Below are positions 7,651-14,787 of a stretch of 64,000 nt of DNA, one piece after another. The position numbers were made by a program, and so were the translations under genes. Under the pieces are notes generated by a model. That model saw only the letters and a list, made by a program, of their open reading frames with translations, had not been told where the DNA came from and did not search any database. Position 1 is the first letter of the stretch. Each line of letters opens with the position of its first letter. The stretch spans positions 1 through 64,000 of the forward strand of contig DASXZW010000058.1 of NCBI GenBank assembly GCA_036501665.1, written 5' to 3'. Source of the stretch: DATAUD01 sp036501665. Its GTDB lineage: Bacteria; Verrucomicrobiota; Verrucomicrobiia; Limisphaerales; Palsa-1400.

Positions 7651-7703
7651 ATGAATCTTCTCTCCCCGGCCCTCTCCTCCACTTTGTGGAAGAGAGGGAG
7701 AAG
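7651..7703. repeat. Dispersed hairpin element, copy 4
   Basis: CTTCTCTCCCCGGCCCTCTCCTCCAC-TTT-GTGGAAGAGAGGGAGAAG. The tip loop is TTT, while the stem is conserved against copies 2 and 3. The outer CTTCTC and GAGAAG can extend the pairing. Confidence 0.75.
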
Positions 7704-7732
7704 TTTGGGGCGCGGAGTGTTTTTGGTAACGA

Positions 7733-7768
7733 TGAACATGGTGGACGGAATGGACAATGTGGACAGAG
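7733..7768. repeat. 9-nt repeat (TGAACATGG, TGGACGGAA, TGGACAATG, TGGACAGAG)
   Basis: Four units in 9-nt register, ending directly at the broken copy of the small lipoprotein's 5' end. The intact gene at 7172 also has a TGGAC array 90-120 nt upstream. Confidence 0.6.
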
Positions 7769-7812
7769 GCAAAATTCCAATGCGCCGTGTTGTTTGCGTT
7801 GGATGTAGTGCG
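7766..7812 (+). pseudogene. Broken copy of the 5' end of the 7172-7588 lipoprotein gene
   Basis: The 45 or so bases from 7766 closely match the start of the lipoprotein gene at 7172 (AAATTCaAATGCGCCGTG block shared). They read E-AKFQCAVLFALDVV against M-AKFKCAVLFSLAVV. The ATG is replaced by GAG and similarity ends after the signal peptide, so this is a dead partial duplicate. A weaker match (AAATGCGCCGT followed by TTTTTGCATTGCG) occurs near 9889. Confidence 0.45.
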
Positions 7813-7850
7813 CCAATTGAAGGCACGATTACGATTCTTCAAAACTCAGT

Positions 7851-7931
7851 CGTCCCGCTGGGACTCAGAATGTTTTGTCTTGAACCCGGCAGTGAACTGC
7901 CGGGCTATTTTCGATTCGTCCCGTCGGGACT
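7851..7931. repeat. Composite hairpin cluster at the 3' end of the peptidase gene
   Basis: Three inverted repeats in 80 nt: GTCCCG-CT-GGGAC (about 7852), CCCGGCAGT/ACTGCCGGG (7885-7904) and GTCCCG/TCGGGAC (about 7919). The middle hairpin touches the minus-strand stop codon at 7905 and probably ends or protects that mRNA. The third lies inside the coding sequence and encodes the C-terminal residues PSPDGTNRK. Confidence 0.7.
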
Positions 7932-8867
7932 CGGGTTGGAGACTTTGGCGGTGGTGGGCTGCGGAGGGTTGGGCGACCAATTGCCGGGGCCGAGGAAAAT
8001 TCCGGCGATTTCGCTGAGGGTTCGTCCTAAATATTCTTCAGCGGCTTTTGCGCCGGCATCGGTGTACGAGGCGTGTTGGATGAAATTTTTTATGTCCCAG
8101 TTTTCCTGAGTGATCAGTCCGACGAGGATTGTTGAAAGGCTGTAGGCCATTGCTGAATATGCTGGATAGGAAAAAGCGCGACCATCCCAGAAACTTTGGA
8201 TCTTCTCACGGGTCCAGAAGGAGAAATGTTGATCTGCCAGATCGGCGGTGAGGCATTTCTCACCATAGGAAGAAAACTGAGCAGCGATCCGATTGGCGAG
8301 GCCTTCGTTAAGCCAAAGCGGAATGCGAAGGGTCATCAGACAATTGTGGGTCAGTTCGTGTGCCAGCGTCCTGTTGGTTTGATACGGGATGTCTGGCAGC
8401 ACAATATGAGCATAACCGGAACTTGTAATGAATTTACCCAAGCTCTGGATATGTGTTCCCTCAGCGTAGTAGTGAGAGATATAGCGGTAGTAATCTGTCG
8501 GATCGCCGAATAAAAGGACCACCTGTTTTCCGTAGGTTTTTTTCAGTTCAATTCCTTTGAGTGCGGTCAGAATCTCGCCTCTCAATTGTTCAGCTAGTTG
8601 CATCAATTGTTTTCTTCCCTTTTCATCCCGGCAGGACATCGTGAAAAACTTTGGCGATTGATCCACTTGGTAAGTTGGACCGAGGACTGCGGCTAGTTTT
8701 TGCAGCCATTGAGCGACGGCTTCGCCCCAAGCCTCAGACCATGCGGTCTCATGAAATGCATTGTGGATGTAATCGCTGACCGGCTTCCAAGTGGGATGCG
8801 GAAGATCGTTGTCGAATGAATAAGGGTTCTCGAAGCGAGTTAAATCGACGTATTTGAACGAGGTCAT
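7905..8867 (-). CDS. Gluzincin-like zinc metallopeptidase, probably cytoplasmic
   Basis: A 320-residue protein with LAHELTHNCL (HExxH zinc motif, near residue 172) followed by PLWLNEGLANR, whose Glu would be the third zinc ligand. This is the HExxH...NEGxA arrangement of gluzincin/'peptidase MA-like' proteins. No signal peptide is seen. The N-terminal half contains KQVVLLFGDPTDYYRYISHYY and a HIVLPDI segment typical of the domain before the zinc helix. It starts 12 nt after the stop of the upstream MBL gene, so the two are probably co-transcribed. The last residues are encoded by a dispersed hairpin repeat, suggesting that the original stop was lost. The substrate is unknown. Confidence 0.8.
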   Translation of the reverse strand: MTSFKYVDLTRFENPYSFDNDLPHPTWKPVSDYIHNAFHETAWSEAWGEAVAQWLQKLAAVLGPTYQVDQSPKFFTMSCRDEKGRKQLMQLAEQLRGEILTALKGIELKKTYGKQVVLLFGDPTDYYRYISHYYAEGTHIQSLGKFITSSGYAHIVLPDIPYQTNRTLAHELTHNCLMTLRIPLWLNEGLANRIAAQFSSYGEKCLTADLADQHFSFWTREKIQSFWDGRAFSYPAYSAMAYSLSTILVGLITQENWDIKNFIQHASYTDAGAKAAEEYLGRTLSEIAGIFLGPGNWSPNPPQPTTAKVSNPSPDGTNRK

Positions 8868-8879
8868 TCAGCGCCGGGT

Positions 8880-9701
8880 TCAGAAGAAGGGGTTGTTGGA
8901 TTTTTCTTCGGCGACGATTGTCAGGGGGCCGTGGCCGGGGCAGAGCAAGGTGTCGGCGGGGAGGGTGAAGATTTGTTCGCGGACTTTTTGGCGGGCGAGG
9001 TCCCAGGAGTCTTTTCCGCGGCCCATTGACCCGGCAAAAATGGCGTCGCCGACGATCGCGACGTGCGGGGCGTCCTCGGGCCAGTTGCCGATAATATATG
9101 TGACGCCTTCCTCGGCGTGGCCGGGGGTGTCGCGGTTGGTGATGCGGAGGCTGCCGAGGTGGGTGAAGTCGTTGGCGCGGTTTCGGTTTTGGGGCGGGGC
9201 GGTTTTGGAGTTTGTGTGGAGATGGATTTTTGGAAATTTCGCGCGAATGTCACCCATTGCCTCGATATGGTCCTGGTGGAGGTGGGTGAGGAAAAGATGT
9301 TTTGGAACGAGGGCGTTTTCTTCGATCAGTTTGAGAATGGGCGTGGCCTCCCAGCCGGTGTCAAACATCGCGGCTTCGCGGGAGACTTCGTCCCAGATGA
9401 GATAGCAGTGAACGGTCAGGGCGTCGCGGGTGGTGGTGATCTGGCGGAATTCGCGCCAGATGGAGAGGTCTGGAGTGGCGGGGAGCCAGCCGCCGGCGAT
9501 TCGCTGGAGTTTGACGGAATCGAGGCCGAGGAGTTTGCCGACAGCAGCGAAATTGAGCGGGCGCGGGGATTTGCCAGTTTCTTCGAGGGTCGCGAGTTCG
9601 GGTTCGCTTAGACCGGCGGCTTGCGCGGTGGCCTGGGTGGTTGAGCCGCTTGCGCCGCGGCCTTTTGCGATAATGTCGCCCAAATGATCTTCCAAATTCA
9701 T
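8880..9701 (-). CDS. HTH-like domain fused to metallo-beta-lactamase-fold hydrolase
   Basis: A 273-residue protein. Residues about 1-60 look like a helix-turn-helix of Xre type (ATAQAAGLSEPELATLEETG, then NFAAVGKLLGLDSVKLQRIA). Residues 75-270 are an MBL-fold hydrolase of the glyoxalase II-like group: THLHQDHIEAMGD (HxHxDH), TPGHAEEGVTY, VGDAIFAGSMGRG and LLCPGHGPLT supply the usual metal-binding His and Asp residues. The role could be hydrolysis of a thioester or similar substrate, possibly coupled to DNA binding or dimerisation. The ATG at 9701 is chosen; a GTG 15 nt upstream is possible. It probably forms an operon with the downstream peptidase. Confidence 0.83.
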   Translation of the reverse strand: MNLEDHLGDIIAKGRGASGSTTQATAQAAGLSEPELATLEETGKSPRPLNFAAVGKLLGLDSVKLQRIAGGWLPATPDLSIWREFRQITTTRDALTVHCYLIWDEVSREAAMFDTGWEATPILKLIEENALVPKHLFLTHLHQDHIEAMGDIRAKFPKIHLHTNSKTAPPQNRNRANDFTHLGSLRITNRDTPGHAEEGVTYIIGNWPEDAPHVAIVGDAIFAGSMGRGKDSWDLARQKVREQIFTLPADTLLCPGHGPLTIVAEEKSNNPFF

Positions 9702-9798
9702 GCGGAGACTGAACACGAAGCGGGTGGGATTAGCAAACTATCGTTGAAGAGACGGCGGAGTTAGATTTCGAGGTGGTGGCGCCTCGCGTAATCGTAAC

Positions 9799-9819
9799 GG
9801 ACGCCTCGGCGAGGCGTCC
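9799..9819. repeat. Dispersed palindrome, copy 2
   Basis: Same arms GGACGCCTCG/CGAGGCGTCC as at 5132 and 27450, again followed by CTACC. It is followed by AAGAGGGAGAAG, which resembles the 3' end of the CTCTCC...AGAGAGGGAGAAG hairpin element, as though one repeat had interrupted or truncated another. Confidence 0.85.
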
Positions 9820-9959
9820 CTACCTGTCAACAAGAGGGAGAAGTTATTGCGCCGTGGAGTTCTTCCTTTAGGAGAGCAGCAGTGTCAAATGCGCCGTTTT
9901 TGCATTGCGTTTTTGCTTTTCTTTTCGAGGTTCGTGGCGCTTTCTGAGGGGACGCTGAT

Positions 9960-11192
9960 ATGGATCGATTACCCGGATTCCGCGACTTTTATCCCGAACC
10001 GCTTCCGCACTCCGATGTGTGGAGCGCGGAGGCGCGCCGATATATATTTGACAAATGGCGCGAGACGGCGCGGCGATACGGTTTCCGGGAATATGACGGG
10101 CCGCCGTTGGAGCCGCTGGAGTTGTTCACCGTCAAAAGCGGCGAGGAAATTGTCGGGCAACTTTATAATTTCACGGACAAGGGGAATCGCGCCGTGGCGC
10201 TGCGTCCTGAGATGACGCCGACGCTGGCGCGGATGATTGCGGCCCATTTGCGCAATTACAAAAAGCCGTTGAAGTGGTTCGCGGTTCCGCAATTGTTCCG
10301 GTACGAACGGCAGCAAAAGGGGCGTTTGCGCGAGCATTTTCAATTGAACGCTGATCTTGTTGGCGACTCGGGGCCAAATGTTGATGCGGAGTTGATCGCG
10401 CTTTTGATCGACACGCTTCGGGCTTTTGGTTTGACAGCGGAGGACTTTGTCATTCGGCTCAGCAGCCGCAATGCTTGGCAGGAGTTTTTTTGCCAACGCT
10501 CTCAAAAAGCCGAGGACGAATACGCTTTTTACCAGGCAATTGACAAGCTGGAGCGGCTTGCGCCGGAAGAAACTCAGTCGAAGCTGGCTGCGTTGGGAAT
10601 TTCACTGGACGACGTCAATCAGTTCATCAACGAGGGCGCGGCGACTGGGGAACTCGGTTCGATTCTTGCGAATTTGGACGCGCGCGGGATGGGGGACTTT
10701 GTCAAGATAGATTACCGGATTATTCGCGGGCTGGCTTATTACACCGGGGTGGTTTTTGAGGCGTTTGACAAGAAGGGGGATTTCCGGGCAATCGCGGGCG
10801 GGGGACGCTACGATAATTTGATCAAACTCATTTCCGGCGGAAAGGAAGATTCTCCCGCGCTTGGATTTGGGATGGGCGATGTGGTGTTGTTGGAATTGCT
10901 CAAGGCGCGCGGGCTGCTGCCGAAGTTTGATTCAATCGTCGATGCGTATTGTTTGATCGAGGATGAGTCGCTGCGCGAGGCGTCGCTGGACATGATCCAG
11001 CATTTGCGCGATCACGGATATTCGGTGGAATATTCGTTGTCGCCGGCCAAGTCGGACAAGCAATTCAAGCGGGCGATGGAACTCGGCGCGCGCTGCACTT
11101 GCAAGGTCGAGCCAACCGGGGATGGCCAGTTGGCAGTCAAAATGAAAAACTTGACGACGCGCGAAGAAAAGATCTTCGGGGGAGGTGATTAG
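9960..11192 (+). CDS. hisS: Histidyl-tRNA synthetase
   Basis: A 410-residue class II aminoacyl-tRNA synthetase that charges tRNA-His. Visible signatures: GFRDFYPE at the N-terminus, ALRPEMTPTLARM (motif 2 region with the conserved PEMT), FRYERQQKGRLREHFQ, the HisRS-specific LAYYTGVVFEAFD, and GGGRYDNL. A C-terminal anticodon-binding domain follows (YSVEYSLSPAKSDKQFKRAMELGAR). The anticodon domain and the motifs argue for HisS and not the truncated HisZ. GAGG lies about 10 nt before the ATG. Its stop codon overlaps the convergent thioredoxin-like gene's stop by 4 nt (TTAG). Confidence 0.95.
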   Translation: MDRLPGFRDFYPEPLPHSDVWSAEARRYIFDKWRETARRYGFREYDGPPLEPLELFTVKSGEEIVGQLYNFTDKGNRAVALRPEMTPTLARMIAAHLRNYKKPLKWFAVPQLFRYERQQKGRLREHFQLNADLVGDSGPNVDAELIALLIDTLRAFGLTAEDFVIRLSSRNAWQEFFCQRSQKAEDEYAFYQAIDKLERLAPEETQSKLAALGISLDDVNQFINEGAATGELGSILANLDARGMGDFVKIDYRIIRGLAYYTGVVFEAFDKKGDFRAIAGGGRYDNLIKLISGGKEDSPALGFGMGDVVLLELLKARGLLPKFDSIVDAYCLIEDESLREASLDMIQHLRDHGYSVEYSLSPAKSDKQFKRAMELGARCTCKVEPTGDGQLAVKMKNLTTREEKIFGGGD

Positions 11193-11638
11193 GTCGCAGT
11201 GTCTTTTCTTGCCTTGTTCAACCCGGCCATCACATCGGGCATTCCGCCTGGAGGATAGCCGACCTGCTTCCAGACCACTGTTCCGTCCGGCTTGATGACG
11301 ATCAAGGTGGGGAAACCTTCAATTTTGTATTTGGACTGGAGCTCGCCATTGGCGCGCTTCAACTCCGGGGATTGCGGCTTGGAATTGGGGTAATCGAGCT
11401 GCACCAGGACAAGGTTCTTCTTCGCGTATTCGGCAAACTCCGGTTTCACGAATATTTCCGCATCCAGTTTTTTGCACCACGAGCACCAGTCGGAGCCGGT
11501 AAAGTCCATGAGAATGAGTTTGTTCTCCTTTTTCGCAAGTTCCTGGGCCTCGGGAACGCTTGTCAGCCATTTTGCTTCGTCGGCCAGCAGATTTCCCGCA
11601 AACAATGAGAGTAAAAGGCAAAGTGCGATTCGTTTCAT
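11189..11638 (-). CDS. Secreted thioredoxin-fold protein (WCSWC)
   Basis: A 149-residue protein with a signal peptide (MKRIALCLLLSLFAGNLLADE) and a thioredoxin fold. DFTGSDWCSWCKKLDAEIF carries the CxxC redox pair, and YKIEGFPTLIVIKPDGT the cis-Pro loop. It resembles the C-terminal domain of DsbD and small 'thioredoxin family' periplasmic proteins. It probably handles disulfide exchange outside the cytoplasm. A paralog lies 89 nt upstream on the same strand. The ATG at 11638 is preferred because it begins the signal peptide; a frame-open extension of 12 residues is possible. Confidence 0.88.
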   Translation of the reverse strand: MKRIALCLLLSLFAGNLLADEAKWLTSVPEAQELAKKENKLILMDFTGSDWCSWCKKLDAEIFVKPEFAEYAKKNLVLVQLDYPNSKPQSPELKRANGELQSKYKIEGFPTLIVIKPDGTVVWKQVGYPPGGMPDVMAGLNKARKDTAT

Positions 11639-11727
11639 ATGAATTTTGTTTATTGTTTGTGTAACATGCACCAAATGGCACTTTTCGCAAGCCCAGCGTC
11701 AACGCCAGCCGGTGGGAGATTTATCGG

Positions 11728-12168
11728 TTAAGACTTTTTGGCTTTGTCCAGTGCGGCGATTATCGCTGACGGGCCGCCGGGGAGATAACCATCCTGCCGC
11801 CACGCGACAGTGCCATCAGGCTTGAGGAGCATAAAAACTGGAAAGCCCTCCACTTTGTAATTCGTCGCAATAGCCTCATTGGTCTTGCGCAGCTCCGGGG
11901 ATTGCGGTTTGTCGAGCGGGTAATCCAGTTGGACGAGGATGAGATTTGTTTTCGCGTAGTCGAGGAATTGCGGCTTTGAAAGCACATCTTTTTCCATTCG
12001 GATGCATCCAGGGCACCAGTCCGATCCGGTGAAATCGACGAACACCGGTTTGTTTTCCTTTTTCGCGAGCGCCTGGGCGTCGGGCAGACTTGTCAACCAT
12101 TGGCTTTCCGCCGCGGGCAGGTTCCCGGCTGCGAAGGCGATCAGTAAAAACAACGCAAATTTTTTCAT
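11728..12168 (-). CDS. Secreted thioredoxin-fold protein (WCPGC)
   Basis: A 146-residue paralog of the downstream gene, with signal peptide MKKFALFLLIAFAAGNLPAAES. The redox motif is DFTGSDWCPGCIRMEKDV, so the residues between the two Cys are Pro-Gly as in classical thioredoxin (CGPC), though in reverse order, versus Ser-Trp in the other copy. YKVEGFPVFMLLKPDGT gives the cis-Pro loop. GAGG precedes the ATG. Different CxxC interiors normally mean different redox potentials, so the two may not be redundant. They are probably transcribed together. Confidence 0.87.
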   Translation of the reverse strand: MKKFALFLLIAFAAGNLPAAESQWLTSLPDAQALAKKENKPVFVDFTGSDWCPGCIRMEKDVLSKPQFLDYAKTNLILVQLDYPLDKPQSPELRKTNEAIATNYKVEGFPVFMLLKPDGTVAWRQDGYLPGGPSAIIAALDKAKKS

Positions 12169-12232
12169 ATCAACCTCGTGGCATTAACATCAGCCAAGTT
12201 TTGGCGGGCGCAAGCGAGCTATCGACCCCGGT

Positions 12233-13594
12233 TCAGTTATGCTCTGACCACGCTACGTTCCCATTTACAATAGTGGCGACAGGCTTTCCTTTGAGACGCC
12301 ATCCGCCAAAGGGGCTGTTCTTGGATTTGCTGACAGATGCTCCGACGTCAAATACCCAATCGCGCGAAGGATCGAAGACCGTGACGTCGCCGTCCGCGCC
12401 CACACTAAGGTGGCCTTTGTCTTTCAACCGCAGCAACCGCGCGGGGCCGGTGGTGAATTTGGCGATGACATTAGGCAATTTCATTTTGCCTGAATGAAAA
12501 AGCCGCATGAGCGAGAGCGCCAGTTCGGTTTCAAAGCCGACGATGCCAAACGGCGCGTGGTCGAATTCCACTTCCTTTTCGTAATCGCAATGCGGCGCGT
12601 GGTCGCTGCTGATAATTTCCAAAGTGCCATCGACCAAACCTTCGATGAGCGCATCGCGGTCTTCGGCGGTGCGCAGGGGAGGGTTCATTTTGAAATTGGT
12701 GTCGTACGAGGGCCAGCGCGGTTGGTCGCCAGAGATCAGGTCTTTTCCGTCGTCGGGCCAAAACTTGTCGCTCCCGGCGAGCGCCATGTCTGTCAAGGTG
12801 AAATGATGCGGGCAGGCCTCGCCGGAAATCGGGACGCCGCGACCGCGGGCTTCACGAAGCAATTGCACGCTGCCCGCAGAACTCAAGTGCTGGCAATGCA
12901 CCTGCGCCCCGGTCAGCTCGGCCAGAATGATGTTCCGGGCGACGATCATTTCTTCGCCGGACGAGGGCCATCCGCGCAGGCCGAGGACCGCGCTCCAGTA
13001 ACCTTCATGCACGACGCCGTCTGTGACCATCGCGTAATCCTGGCAGTGGTCCATGACGGGCAAATCGAACATCCTTGCGTATTCCAACGCGCGGCGCATC
13101 AGGTCGTTGTTTTGAACGCAATGGCCGTCGTCGGTGATGGCGATGACACCGGCGCTTTTGAGGGAGCCGATGGGAGCGAGCTCTTCTCCGGCGATGTTTC
13201 GCGTGATTGCGCCTGCGACGAAGACGTTGATCTTGCTTTCGCGCGCCGCTCGTTCGCGGATGAGGGCGACGGTTCCGGCGTTGTCGATTGCCGGCGAGGT
13301 GTTTGGCATGCAGACGACGGAGGTAAAGCCGCCTCGCGCTGCCGAAGCTGCGCCGGTGGCGATGGTTTCCTTGGCGGATTGGCCGGGTTCGCGGAGGTGC
13401 GCGTGCAGGTCGATCAAACCGGGGCAAACGACCATTCCGCTGGCGTCGAATCGGGGAATGTCGGCTGGGGCTTGTTCGGCAATTGAAGCGCCGACGGCTT
13501 TGACTTTTCCATTCAAAATCAAAATATCCGCCTGGGCATCGACGCGGTTAGCGGGGTCGATGATGCGTCCTCCCGTCACGAGCAACGAATTCAT
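12233..13594 (-). CDS. pyrC: Dihydroorotase
   Basis: A 453-residue amidohydrolase of pyrimidine synthesis (type I dihydroorotase, pyrC/PyrC2-like). DLHAHLREPGQ carries the metal-binding HxH and the substrate Arg, and GFTSVVCMPNTSPAIDN is diagnostic. MDHCQD, CQHLSS and SSDHAPH supply the other metal ligands and the catalytic Asp. Substrate is carbamoyl-aspartate/dihydroorotate; pseudo-enzyme partners of aspartate transcarbamoylase usually lack these residues, so this one looks active. The ATG at 13594 begins the conserved LLVTGGRIIDP strand; a TTG further upstream is less likely. No pyrB was seen in the window. Confidence 0.93.
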   Translation of the reverse strand: MNSLLVTGGRIIDPANRVDAQADILILNGKVKAVGASIAEQAPADIPRFDASGMVVCPGLIDLHAHLREPGQSAKETIATGAASAARGGFTSVVCMPNTSPAIDNAGTVALIRERAARESKINVFVAGAITRNIAGEELAPIGSLKSAGVIAITDDGHCVQNNDLMRRALEYARMFDLPVMDHCQDYAMVTDGVVHEGYWSAVLGLRGWPSSGEEMIVARNIILAELTGAQVHCQHLSSAGSVQLLREARGRGVPISGEACPHHFTLTDMALAGSDKFWPDDGKDLISGDQPRWPSYDTNFKMNPPLRTAEDRDALIEGLVDGTLEIISSDHAPHCDYEKEVEFDHAPFGIVGFETELALSLMRLFHSGKMKLPNVIAKFTTGPARLLRLKDKGHLSVGADGDVTVFDPSRDWVFDVGASVSKSKNSPFGGWRLKGKPVATIVNGNVAWSEHN

Positions 13595-13659
13595 TGGAGG
13601 AGGAGAATATACAGAGGCGAATTGACAAGGCAAGAGCGGTTGGTAAGATGGAAGTCAAT

Positions 13660-13733
13660 GCGGGTGTAGTTCAATGGTAGAACGGAAGCCTTCCAAGCTT
13701 CACACGAGGGTTCGATTCCCTTCACCCGCTCCA
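13660..13733 (+). tRNA. tRNA-Gly (anticodon TCC)
   Basis: A complete cloverleaf: acceptor GCGGGTG/CACCCGC, D arm GTTC-AATGGTA-GAAC, anticodon arm GAAGC-CTTCCAA-GCTTC giving anticodon TCC, and T loop TTCGATT between GAGGG and CCCTT. The discriminator is T, and CCA is encoded. The 80 nt after it lead straight into the kinase/vWA/AdSS-like cassette, a classical position for inserted DNA, although no integrase or duplicated tRNA 3' end was seen. Confidence 0.95.
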
Positions 13734-13813
13734 ATGATAGTCAATGACCCGGGCAAGAGTGCAGTAAATTAAACCGTGCTTGAAGACGAACAACTCATAA
13801 AAGGAATCTTGTA

Positions 13814-14755
13814 ATGGCATGGATTTCTGTGAGTTGTCCGCAGTGTGGCAGTCCGTTACCCAGGTTAGCGCTTTGGAAATCGGTGAAATGCACTTCTTGT
13901 GGTTCGCTGATTACCAAAACGGAGTCGATTGTGACGCGCGACTCTTTTCATCAGGCATTGAACCGGGCGCGCAAAGACTCTGCCAGACTGGACTCCATCG
14001 TTTGCGGAGGACACGACTATCATTTGATGCAAACATTGGGCGTCGGCGCAATATCCCAAATCTATTTGGCGCGCCGTATTAGTTCATTGCCTCTGCTGGC
14101 CACGATAAAGCTTTCTACCGCGCATATTGCTGCGGCGCAATATGCGCGTGAGGCTGAGGTTTTGCGTGAATTGCAAGACTTGGGTCAAAATGGCGATGGC
14201 GCTTATTTTTCTCGACTTATTCCAGAGGTAATTTCGCAAGGAGTTGTTGAGGGACAGGCTGGCAAACAAGCCCTGGTGTTCCGGCATCCGAGAGGATTTT
14301 GGGGCAGTCTGGCTTCTTTGAACGAAAGATTTGCCTCTGGCGTTGATCCTCGACACGCGGTCTGGATTTGGCGACGCATTCTTGAAATGTTAGGTTTCAT
14401 TCACAAACATGGCTGGGTCCATGGCGATATTCGACCTGAGCATGCGTTGGTTCATCCGCAAGATCATGGTGTTCGCCTCGTCGGTTGGGTGTCTGCGAAG
14501 AAAGGCGCTTCTAACAAGGAAAGAACAACGGACCTTTGCCGAAGCGCCCGCGTCATCCATGTGCTGCTGTGCGGCACAAATGGTTCGCAGGATATTCCTG
14601 GGAATGTTCCCGATGGGTTGGCTCGATTGGTGAGCGCGGTCGCAAAGGAGGAGAGTTTCTGCGACTCGCGGAGAGCGGAGGATTTGGATACGGTTTTGAA
14701 AGCAGAAGCCAAGGCGGCGTTCGGGCCACCGGCCTTCGTGCCTCTTACGATTTGA
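13814..14755 (+). CDS. Zinc-ribbon protein with degenerate protein-kinase domain
   Basis: A 313-residue protein. An N-terminal zinc ribbon uses C8/C11 and C26/C29 (CPQCG...CTSCG). The rest is a Ser/Thr-kinase-like fold: glycine-loop-like LGVGAISQIYLAR, ATIKLS with the ATP-contacting Lys, AREAEVLREL with the helix-C Glu, and HGDIRPEH (203-210), where Asp205 is in the catalytic position but the usual Asn is His. The metal-binding DFG is replaced by GWV in VRLVGWVSAKK. Loss of the second metal site suggests a pseudokinase or an atypical kinase. First gene of a tight three-gene unit with vWA and AdSS-like genes. AAGGAATC lies upstream of the ATG. The role is unknown; regulator or scaffold of the cassette is an inference. 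Confidence 0.75.
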   Translation: MAWISVSCPQCGSPLPRLALWKSVKCTSCGSLITKTESIVTRDSFHQALNRARKDSARLDSIVCGGHDYHLMQTLGVGAISQIYLARRISSLPLLATIKLSTAHIAAAQYAREAEVLRELQDLGQNGDGAYFSRLIPEVISQGVVEGQAGKQALVFRHPRGFWGSLASLNERFASGVDPRHAVWIWRRILEMLGFIHKHGWVHGDIRPEHALVHPQDHGVRLVGWVSAKKGASNKERTTDLCRSARVIHVLLCGTNGSQDIPGNVPDGLARLVSAVAKEESFCDSRRAEDLDTVLKAEAKAAFGPPAFVPLTI

Positions 14756-14787
14756 CGCAGCGATAGAAAATTAACCAAACAAAAAAT

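Noticed and set aside
9960..11192. Assignment as HisZ (regulatory HisRS paralog)
   Set aside because: The C-terminal anticodon-binding domain and the LAYYTGVVFE motif are present, fitting HisS.
12494..13486. 330-residue plus-strand frame opposite dihydroorotase
   Set aside because: Antisense shadow of a strongly conserved enzyme; no domain or start signal.
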